This document shows positions 9,481 through 18,763 of a stretch of 64,000 nucleotides of DNA, piece after piece (position 1 is the first letter of the stretch; each line of letters opens with the position of its first letter). A program made the translations under genes and the position numbers. This DNA is from Pictodentalium vernedei (taxonomy: Eukaryota > Mollusca > Scaphopoda > Dentaliida > Dentaliidae). Location: assembly GCA_031216915.1 (NCBI GenBank), contig CM062290.1:386180718-386244717 (forward strand), in the 5' to 3' direction. The notes under the pieces were generated by a model, which was not told where the DNA came from, ran no database searches, and saw only the letters and a program-made list of their open reading frames with translations.

Positions 9481-12400
9481 AATCAAGCAATTCATGGATT
9501 GCCGGAAAGTTGCCGTCGAAGAGAAGCTCCTCCGAGAACGAAGCGACTCTGAGAGAGTTCTTAACCTACTATCCACGCGTGGATGTAGCTAGGGCTGCAT
9601 CACGTCTAACCAACTCCAATCAGCCACTGAAGGGCGGAGTTATACGTGAACAAACTACTGCCCTCAAAAGAAATTACATTGAGAATAATATCCCGTAAAT
9701 CTTTTCTTGAAGACGTAATGATAACGCCTCAGTAAGGCGGATTACGTATAATAAAGCGTCTAAGTTAAGTCTACTATACATAATGTCGTTCCCAACATTG
9801 AAATTGGAAAAGACATAAACGGCGAAAAAGAATATATGCAGTCTTTAATCACACCGTCTAGACGCATATGAACTCTCGGTATGCCCTGCTCTGCCAAAAT
9901 AAACTATATGTAAAAAAGATAAAATGGCAGAAATGAGCCACGCGGACAAGAAACTAAACTATCATGCTTAGTAGCAGGCTTGTATATATATATATAATAT
10001 ATAGCGTCGAAAAATAAAACACATGTTGTAAATGACAATATTGGACTGCGTCGGTAAGTCAGGGACAAAGTCCCTGTACCGATCAAAAAATCCGAGTCCA
10101 ATGACGCTATAAGTCTCTTATCCAAGATCGCAGCAATGAAGTCCGAAAAATAATCACTGGAAGAAATGCCAGAAGATATGAAAGGCATCTTCCGATACTA
10201 CTAAAGGGAAAACTCGAAATCTTTCGAATCCCTTTCGCCATCCTGTCGGATCCTATAAAGCGTTCGGTCGTCCGTAGCTTGATGCAACCGCGGACCGCAC
10301 CGACCCAGCGCCGTCGGATAATTCCTGATTCGACCGAGAAACCGTCAATTGCTGGGATGCTGCGAAACAACTGTGCTAACTCGGATAGCACGTCCGTCAC
10401 TGAGGCCTGAGGAGCAGCGGTCTTACGATGAATTGCCGCAGGAAGCTCCGAGATCGTTACCCCGTGCATACTTCCAATATGCGAGTGAACGGAGTGTATA
10501 GGCCTCGTGTCCCTTGGCTACCGGATGGCGCGACCTCTTCGCTGTGGAATCACTGAATGCCGAAACTGATCGGATACTCGAGGTCACATAGCCAATGTGC
10601 GGTCGTGTGCCCTGCTGTGAGGATGAGGAAGCATTAAAGACAGTCTCTCGGACTGTCAATATAACGGAGCGTCCCGAGCAACGGACATATGCTCCGAATG
10701 TAAAATATCTGAACCACAACATGCGGTCCCCTATGTTGTTGGCTTCCTCCGATCTGTCCTCAATCTGCCGTCACTGGGTGAGTACTAAAGTAATTAAAGT
10801 GCTCGCATCACCCAAATCTCCTTTCTAGACCGCAACGGACGAACCCGGCAGCCGAACCATTCGATGAATGTACGCTACACCGGGTGAGCTAGCGAATGTC
10901 ACTCCGTAAGCGATAGACATATTCCATGAGCACTTATTGCCGCTAACTCTTCAATAACTATGACGACAGAGGCACACTTTTGAAAGACATCTCCATAACT
11001 CTTCGAACAAGAAACCAGAAATGCTTGGATAGCAAGCATAAAATAATAATATATATAGCATCGTTCAATAATTCGAAAGTTTGTGTGACATTATTGGACT
11101 ATGTCGGAACTGAGGGACGATGTCCCTGAACCGAACCAAAAATTTCTAAGTCCACCGACGCTATCAGTTTCTTATCCGGCATCGCAGCATATGTTGTTCC
11201 GAAAGGGAAAGCTTGAAATCCACCGAATCCCTTTCGGTATCCCGTCGGACCGGATGAAACTTTCGGACGTCCGTACCCGCTTCCGCGGAGCGTCCCGACC
11301 CAGCATCGTCGGATAAAATATATGCGACAGATTCAGTTGATGCTGGGATGCTGCGATAAACTGTGCTATTAAGGAAAGCACGTCCGTTCCCGAGGCCTGT
11401 GCAGTAGCGGACTTACGATGCATTGCCGCTGGAAGCTCCGTGTACGTTGACTCCCGCACACTTCCTATGCGAACGTCCGGAGTCTGCAGGCCTCGAGTCC
11501 CCGGCTACCGACCCAGCGCTGTCGGATAATTCTCGATCCGACACCGTTTCTGTCGGCTGCTGGGATGCTGCGATAAGCTGTGCTATGTGCACAAGAATGT
11601 CCGGCGTCGAGACCTGCGGAGGCGCAGTCTATCGGTGCTTCGCCGAGGGCAGCTCCGCATCAGATGGCTCCCGCATACTTCCTCTGCGAACGTCCGGAGT
11701 CCATCGGTCTCGAATCCCTGGCTGCCGGATGGTGTGACCTGGTCGCCGAAGAATCCCTGATCGGCGAAGCTGGTAATATATCGGCGGTCACGCAGCCAAG
11801 GTGCGGTCGTGTGCGCTGACGAGAAGAGGAAGCCTTAGCAGTCTCAGCGGACTGCCTATACAACGGAGCGTCCCGAGCGACGGACGTATGCTCCGCTAAC
11901 GACACATTTGTACCACAACATCTGGGGCCAGATGTTGTTGAACGAGAGAGGGGCCTCTCTCGCTTGACGTCCGGATGGACCGGAACGAGCTATGAACCGG
12001 ACTAAAAGGCTTCCTCCGTTCTCCCTCCGATCCGCCGTCACTGGGTGTGCATTAAGTTAATTTTATAGTGCTCGCATCACCCCAAAATTCCTTCTAGACC
12101 GCAACGGACGAACCCGGCTGCCGAACCATTCGGTGAATGGACGCTACACCGGGCGAGCTAGCGGACGTCAAAGGCCGTCGAACCTACTAGGGTCCTCTTA
12201 GGCAATTGGCGTATTACATGAGCACTTTTCCGCTAGCCCTTCATTAATTGTGACGACGGAGGCACACTGTTGGAAGACATCACAGATACATCACCCTAAT
12301 CTTGATCGTCTGAAATAGAAATTGATAAAGTAGAGTGACCCTGCGGGGAAAGGACCGGAGTGTCCAAATCCCCAACAACATACCGTGACATACGCTTCCC

Positions 12401-12540
12401 ATATTGTCATCGAAATCATACGATACAGAACAGGAGTTAATGCGAGTACACTGACCACATATAGAATGATAATAAGGTCAGAGGAAGACTTCCTCTTAAA
12501 ACAATTGATCAATATCCTTTCAATGTGAAAAGAAAACAAG
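9481..12540 (-). pseudogene. DIRS C gag relic with internal duplication
   Basis: It aligns with the gag frame of A and B. The stretch beginning TATATAGCGTCG near 9995 and ending near 11010 is repeated from about 11050 to 12300 at a period of about 1.05 kb. A smaller inner repeat of about 220 bp brings a second TGCTGGGATGCTGCGATAA to 11562 (first at 11342). All copies have frameshifts. The N-terminal Cys-rich region survives as a fragment near 12291-12539. Confidence 0.75.
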
Positions 12541-13422
12541 TCCTGGTACTCGCACTAACCCCTGGCAATCAAAATACATAATAATAATATGATCCATTAA
12601 TATAGAAAAAATAATTGAAATCAAAATATTTTGAAAAAATATTTTTTCAGAACAGCCCAAGTTTCTGAAAAGTAACGTTGAGCCCCAATGGATCCCAAGC
12701 CTAAGTGTGGACAAAAATTTTAAAAATATTTTAAACAATTTATTCAACACTTACGAACAATAATAATGTATCTAGTTATGATTAAAATAACATAAAGATA
12801 TTATTATTTAGAAATCCCCCCCTCACACAGAGGGCTGTTGTAAATGTAAACAATGAGTGTAAAAACACTAAAATAAGACTCCAGGCACCCAGGCCCGAAA
12901 TCAGTTACCAAAAATACACCATCTGATGCAAAACAGAGACTTCCAGGGAAGAAACTGCAGAACATCAGATGGTAGATGCAGAACACAACGCCTAACCACC
13001 CGTAGGTGAAGACGTAAACATGGGGAAAGAACAGAATTCATTCTGTTATTAAGCTAAAACTCCCAAGAAATTTTAGTAATAATAATTACAGAAACTATGC
13101 CAAAAGCATGGGAGAATAGCAAGGGGGAACTTAAAGGACAGGGAGAGAGGAAAAACACTTGAAAAAACAGTGTAACTAAATAATCAGAATGACAACAAAA
13201 TGGCTGCTGCCTTGAAAATAGGTAACTTAACATAATTTCATTAAAAAATTTTAAGTTACAGCCCTGATAATATTCTGTCACACATTCTTTTCCTCTCCTC
13301 CTTTTCTATCCTCCTTAGAATCACCATTTCACTAATATTTATGTGTCTGGCATCATTTAAACTGAAATTTAAAAGCACAAAGATCAGTCAGATGTTAACT
13401 GATGAAGGGCCAAACTTAGAAT
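12541..13422 (-). other. DIRS C 5' untranslated region
   Basis: AT-rich sequence homologous to the leader regions of A (16743-17576) and B (23864-24708), recognisable from AAAAAATATTTTTTCAG, GTAACGTTGAGCCCC and CATCAGATGG blocks. No gene. Confidence 0.6.
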
Positions 13423-13618
13423 GATAAATGGCGCCAATTTCGGAACGTCCTTGACACTGCGCATGCGCAGTGGGGGCGAGGTGTGGAGGGCCTTTCAGGA
13501 CATGTTTTCTTTAGTTTTAGATGCAAATTTTGGGGATTGGGGGGCAAAATTTGTGTTTGGCCCTATATTTTAAGAGTTAGCACCAGCTATGTCTGGGTCA
13601 TTGGTACAGTATAAAAAT
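13423..13618. repeat. Right inverted terminus of DIRS C
   Basis: Complementary to about 6650-6837. It contains GGCGCC and TGCGCATGCGCA (13458-13469) and ends GTACAGTATAAAAAT at the exact junction with copy A. Confidence 0.85.
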
Positions 13619-14913
13619 ATTTGAAGAGGACGTGTGCGTAACCGCCCCATCGGAATGAGATCCGCAGCGGCTCCACACAGACCTATCAGTCTCATAAATT
13701 CTCTCGCCGTGACTTTGTCTGCGTGCAGACAATAGCGAGCGTAACAACTGACTAATTTCGCTCTGGTTAACGGCAGACGAACGAGATTGTTGTGCGTCTC
13801 GAAGCTCATTCCCAGATGAGTGAATGACTTGGACGGCACCAGATCCGACTTCTCCTCGTTTACTATAAAACCGAGACGTCGGAGCAATAGAAGATTCTGA
13901 ACATCGTTCTGAAGCGTTAACTCGTTGCCGTACCTCTGAAGAATGTCGTCCAGGTAGGCCGACATTACCGCAGACGAATGAGCTCGGAAGTAGATCATTA
14001 CCGAGTTCATTACCCGAGTGAAAGCCCAGGGTGCTAGATTCAATCCGAAGCACATCGCCCGGAATTGATACACCACTCCTAGGACTGCGAAGCGTAGATA
14101 CTTTCGGAATGTCGGATGTACCATGACGTGAAAGTACGCATCTTTGAGATCTATGCTCGTTGCATAATCGTTCACCCGAATACTCGCTCTGACCGATCAA
14201 ATCGTCTCCATATAAAACTTCGGAGCGATGATCAGCTTGTTTATCCAGCTCAAATCTATGACTGGACGGAACGAGCCGTCTGGTTTCGGAACCAGAAACA
14301 GATGGCTGTAGAATCCCGGAGATTCCTGGTTTTCTACGACCTCTACCGCGTTCTTCATTAAAAGAGACTGCACCTCTGATAACAGAGCGTCTCTTTTCTG
14401 CAGATTTGACGGAAGATGAGTCCACTTTGGACTTCGAGTTAATGGAGGCTTTCGTTTGAAGGATATCTTTAGACCTTCCGAAGTCACTCCTCTCACCCAA
14501 GGGTCATCCGTAATCGACGCCCATTCGTGTGAAAAGCTCGACAACCTTCCGCCAACCGAAACGCGATAGAGGTTTAAGCCATCACCTCCTGGACCTGCGA
14601 GGCCTGCGGTAGGAGAAACCACGTCTTCCACGACCCGCACCTCGCCCCGTCGACCTCGGGGCATCCGACCGATTGTCCCGGCCTGAAGCTGAAGGACGTC
14701 CCGAACGAGAGTCGCTATCCTGACGGTCTCTCGAATAAGACCAAGAGGACGCACCGGAACCTCTATAGGAACCTCTCTTGGGCGCATTAGACCCAGAAGT
14801 GCCTGTCTTATTCGTGTCTGCTGTATCCGACTTCTTAGGAGCAGATTTGAACAACAGAGAATCCTTAGCTTTCTTTGTAATTTTATCATAAATAGCGGAA
14901 AGCTTGCCATCAA
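13619..14913 (-). pseudogene. DIRS A reverse transcriptase frame (N-terminal part)
   Basis: The RT palm shows DGSFRPVIDLSWINKL, YATSIDLKDAYFHVMVHP, FRAMCFGLNLAPWAF and AYLDDILQRYG (the YLDD active site). Compared with B, codon CGA has become TGA at 14197-14199 (a CpG-type transition), truncating the protein before the palm. One Leu codon is missing from the run of Leu after YLDD. The frame is cut at 13619 by copy C and continues at 6611. Its start overlaps the end of gag in a +1 phase, so it may be made by frameshifting. Confidence 0.85.
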
Positions 14914-16294
14914 AAAGAAGTTCTCCTGAGACCGAAGCGACTCTAAGAGAGTTCTTCACCTTAGAATCCACTAGTGTGGATGTAGCTAGGGCTGCGTCAC
15001 GTCTAACCAACTCCAGATTTGCCACTGAAAGGGCGGAGTTACACGTGGAATAAGCTACTGCCCTTGAAAGAAGTCTTAAAGAGGATTGTATATCCTGAAA
15101 CTCTTTCCCCTGAAGGCGCAGTGATAACGCCTTAGTAAGGTGATCTGCGTAAGATAAGGCATCTAAATTGGCTCTGTTAGACGCAATAGCTGTTTCCAAC
15201 ACCGCGGTTGGAATAGAAGCTGACGACGGTAATGATAGCTCTAAGTCTTCCGCCTCGTCGTCCATACGCAGAGGAACTCTCGGTATACCCTGTCCTGCCG
15301 TATCGAATTTATTCCTTGCATTAATGAAAGGCAGGTTGAGAGTATTAGCGGACAAGAAACCTCCTTTCCCCGTCTTGGAAGCAAGTTTAAATATAGCGTC
15401 GTTCAATAATTCAAATGTTCTTGCAACATTATTGGACTGCGACGGAAACTCGGGAGCGATGTCCCTGAACCGCTCAAAAAATTCAGAGTCCAATGACGCT
15501 ATAATTCTCTTGTCCGGAAGCGCAGCAGTCTGGCCCGACGGAACAACTTGAGGGAGAAAGTGCCGGATGAAGTCCACGGCAGCTTTATGTTGTTCCGAAA
15601 GGGATAGCTCCAAGTCATCCGTATCCCTTTTACCATCCGGTCGGACCTCATGATGTTCCCGGTCGTCCGCCCCCGATGCTTCGGCGGAGCGTACCGACCC
15701 AGCGCCGTCGGATAATTCTCGATCCGACACCGTTTCTGTCGGTTGCTGGGATGCTGCGATAAGCTGTGCTATCTGCACAAGAATGTCCGGCGTCGAGACC
15801 TGCGGAGGCGCAGTCTTTCGCTGCTTCGCCGAGGGCAGCTCCACATCAGATGGCTCCCGCATACTTTTCCTATGCGAACGTCCGGAGTCCATCGGTCTCG
15901 AATCCCTGGCTGCCGGATGGTGTGACCTGGTCGCCGAAGAATCCTTGATCGGCGAAGCTGGTAATATATCGGCGGTCACGCAGCCAAGGTGCGGTCGTGT
16001 GCGCTGACGAGAAGAGGAAGCCTTAACAGTCTCTGCGGACTGCTTATACAACGGAGCGTCCCGAGCGACTGACGTATGCTCCGCTAAAGACACATTTTGT
16101 ACCACAACATCTGGTCTCAGATGTTGTTGTACGAGAGAGGGGCCTCTCTCGCTCGCGGCCCGGCTGGACCTGGACGAGCTAGGAACCGGACTCAAAGGCT
16201 TCCTCCGTTCTCGCTTACTATCCGCCGTCACTGGGTGTGCATCTATTATGTTTATAGTGCTCGCATCACCCAAAATTTTCCTCTTGGACCGCAT
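14582..16294 (-). pseudogene. DIRS A gag-like ORF1, main part
   Basis: Homologous to residues of the B ORF1 (21710-23863) after its first 155 or so codons. It includes the Ser/Arg-rich stretch, the LNLPFINARNKFDTAGQGIP block and a C-terminal Arg/Gly/Ser-rich tail (GRGAGRGRRGFSYRRPRR) likely to bind nucleic acid. The true N-terminus is in another frame at 16266-16742. The shift is one extra T in the T-run at 16275-16278 (TTTT in A, TTT in B). Confidence 0.85.
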
Positions 16295-16742
16295 CGGACG
16301 AACCCGGCTGCCGAACCATTCGGTGAATGGACGCTACACCGGGCGAGCTAGCGGACGACATTTGTCTAATCTCCATGAGCACTTTTGCCGCTAGCTCTGA
16401 ATTCATTTGTGACGACGGACGCACACTTGAAGAAGATAACATGGAAACATCACCCTGTTCTGGTTCCTCTGAAATAGAAACTGAGAGAGTAGAGTGACCT
16501 TGCGGAGAAAGAGCCGGAATCGCTCTTTCTCCAGAAACAACATATCGTGACACACGTTTCCAATGTTTCTCATCCCAATGTTCACATATAGGACAGGGAT
16601 TAATGCGAGAACACTGACTACAATTAATACAATGATCATGAAAGTCAGAGGAAGATTTCTTCCTATTACAATTTGAACAATGTCCCTTCATTGTGAAAGA
16701 ACAACAATAAGTCCTAGTTACTCGCAAAAACCCCTGACACAA
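16266..16742 (-). pseudogene. DIRS A gag-like ORF1, N-terminal part
   Basis: It begins at an ATG matching the start of B ORF1 and carries the Cys-rich block CSNCNRKKSSSDFHDHC / CSRINPCPICEHW, a probable zinc-binding region. The frame is lost at the extra T near 16275. Confidence 0.85.
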
Positions 16743-17576
16743 AGATACATAATAACATGATCCATTAATAAATGAAAAAACAATTGCAAAACAAAATAAT
16801 TTTGAAAAAATATTTTTTCAGCGAAGCCCAAGTTGCTGAAAAGTAACGTTGAGCCCCGATGGATCCGATGGCAAAGTGTGGTCAAAAATTTTAAATTTAT
16901 ATTAAATAATTAATGAGACACTTTCGGATAATATAAATGTATCTTATAGTGAGATAAACTACAGCAAAGGCAAACAGCCCCCCTCAAAAAAGGCTGTTGC
17001 CAATGAAAACAAACAGTGTAAAAACACCAGAAAACATGACTCCAGGCACTGAAAAAACTGGCCCGGAATCAGTCATCAATTACACTCTATCTGATGCAAA
17101 ACAGAGACTCCCAGGGGAGAATCTGTAGAACATCAGATGGAAGATGCAGAACACAAACGTTATACACCCATGGGTGAAAACGTAACTATGGGGAAAATAA
17201 CAGAAAACATTCTGTAACCAAGCAACTCTCCCAGGAAATTTTAGAAATGAAATTTCTCAAAAATATGCCAAAAGCATGGGAGAATTGCAAGGGGGGACTT
17301 TAGAAGGCTAGGGGAGAGGAAACACTGAATAAGCAGTGCAACAATTAGCAAGAATGGCAACAAGAGGCCCATGCCTCGAAAATAGGCAACTTAACATAAT
17401 TTCATCAAAAAATTTTAAGTACAGCCCTGATTATTTTTTGTCACTTCTTTTTCCTCTCCTCCTTCTATCCTCCTTAGAATCACATTTTCTCCAAGAATTA
17501 CGTGTCTGGCATCCTTTAAACAGAGATTTACAAGCACAAAGATCAGTGAGATGTTGACTGATGAAGGGCCAAACAG
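16743..17576 (-). other. DIRS A 5' untranslated region
   Basis: Homologous to B 23864-24708. AT-rich, with a CCCCCCTCAAAAAAGGCTGTT block. No further gene was seen. Confidence 0.6.
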
Positions 17577-17776
17577 AGAAATGATAATTGGCGCCAATTT
17601 CGGGACGTCTGCGTCACTGCGCATGCGCAGTAGAGGCGTAGTATGGAGGTCCTTTAGGACATGATTTCTTTTTGTTTTGGATGCAAATTTTGGGGATTGG
17701 GGGGCAAAATTTGTGTTTGGCCCTGGTTTTGTTAGAGTTAGCACCAGCTAAGTCTGGGTCATTGGTAAGTATAAAA
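17577..17776. repeat. Right inverted terminus of DIRS A
   Basis: About 200 bp, complementary to 3667-3866, with TGCGCATGCGCA at 17618-17629. It stops at GGTAAGTATAAAA, where copy B begins. The bases after B (ATATAATTTTATAAAC) would extend the match to the left-end sequence, suggesting B landed inside the terminus. Confidence 0.8.
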
Positions 17777-17952
17777 GTTAAAAAATTTATAGTAATTTAT
17801 ATATTTTTTATACTTACCAATGACCCAGACTTAGCTGGTGCTAACTCCACAAAAACCAGGGCCAAACACAAATTTTGCCCCCCAATCCCCAAAATTTGCA
17901 TCCAAAACAAAAAGAAATCATGTCCTAAAGGACCTCCATAGTACGACTCTAC

Positions 17953-17964
17953 TGCGCATGCGCA
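17953..17964. promoter_or_regulatory. NRF1-like palindrome in left terminus of DIRS B
   Basis: A perfect TGCGCATGCGCA. The mate in B's right terminus, 24740-24751, reads TGCACATGCGCA, the only imperfect one of the seven in the window. Confidence 0.5.
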
Positions 17965-18078
17965 GTGACGCAGTCGTCCCGAAATTGGCGCCAAATATCA
18001 TTCTTACTGGCAGTGCCTGGTCAGCGCTATGTACTCAGCGGGGAGGCAAGAGTTCCCAACTCAGGGAGGGCCATCCCC

Positions 18079-18160
18079 GTCTGGGTCATTGGTAAGTATA
18101 AAAAATATATAAATTACTATAAATTTTTTAACATTTTTATACTGTACCAATGACCCAGAC
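18079..18160. repeat. Internal complementary region of DIRS B
   Basis: GTCTGGGTCATTGGTAAGTA... mirrors the left end, and ATTTTTATACTGTACC... mirrors the right end. The junction TTTTTTAAC/ATTTTTATAC equals the reverse complement of right end joined to left end. Confidence 0.88.
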
Positions 18161-18763
18161 TTAGCTGAATAGTAAACAGGCTGGAGGGCCTAGGACATAG
18201 AGGAAAATCCAATAAGCTCAATTATAAAATAAAGAGGTAACCCCTTAAGGAGAAAAGGAGTATTAGGCTTTACATGTATCTTTCTTATTTAATATTTAAA
18301 TTAGAAAGATACACTACCCTTAATAATTGAGCACAATAACATTCATGTTCTCTATTAATATCCAGTATAACCTTTATACTAATTATTTTTAAAACAAGCC
18401 AATAAATAAAGTAGTCCAGAGAATTGAGACTCTTTATAATCATTTAAAAGTGTCCGAGTATTGTATATTAAAGCCCGTTTGACACTTGACATATACAAAT
18501 GCTTCACACCGAGCTACACTTTAAAAATAAGACATGAATGAAATTAAACATTAATATTACACTTTAAAACCATCCCGGAAGCGACTCAGAAATACTGTCT
18601 TGGAGGAGGCATTCCCTTGCTTTTCACTATAAAGCAGGTGACCTAAGGGAACACCCGCCCCCCCCCTTCCCCTTGCCCTGGGTCAAATAGCCCAGAGCGA
18701 AGAGGGCAGCCGGACGGAGTCACTGCCGGAACAGAAAGCCTGCATAACTATAGTTGCAACTGT

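Larger units (their letters stand above)
6612..13618 (-). mobile_element. Non-autonomous DIRS copy C, nested in A
   Basis: It starts GTTAAAAAATTT and ends ACAGTATAAAAAT. The flanks ...CAGGAAA and ATTTGAAG... rejoin to the uninterrupted site seen in copy B at about 20738-20752 (CAAGAAAATTTGAAG), so the insertion is exact, with no target duplication or loss. The termini and internal complementary region are intact. The coding sequence is broken by many stops and indels. The RT region matching B 20706-22010 is absent, and the gag region is tandemly duplicated, which restores a 7.0 kb length. The first 2.28 kb match copy D (61722-64000) with only about a dozen differences, so this defective form itself transposed. 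Confidence 0.9.
3639..17776 (-). mobile_element. DIRS-like retrotransposon copy A, split by copy C
   Basis: The element starts GTTAAAAAATTTATAGTAAT. With copy C removed (6612-13618) it is 7131 bp, against 7125 bp for copy B. On the minus strand the order is gag, RT/RNase H/MT-like frame and tyrosine recombinase frame. Inverted termini of about 200 bp lie at 3667-3866 and 17577-17776, and an internal complementary region at 3942-4023. Unlike B and C, its right end reads GGTAAGTATAAAA instead of GGTACAGTATAAAAAT, because B is inserted there or because the end was copied from the left terminus. Coding lesions are a 1 nt insertion in gag, a TGA in RT and the C insertion, so this copy is dead. Confidence 0.9.

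Noticed and set aside
10107-11905. Several 70-120 codon frames in DIRS C
   Set aside because: Fragments of duplicated, frameshifted gag, not new genes.
13598-14500. Separate 300-codon Ser/Arg-rich gene
   Set aside because: It is the second open phase over the RT region of copy A, matching the same phase in B; treated as part of the YR frame overlap.
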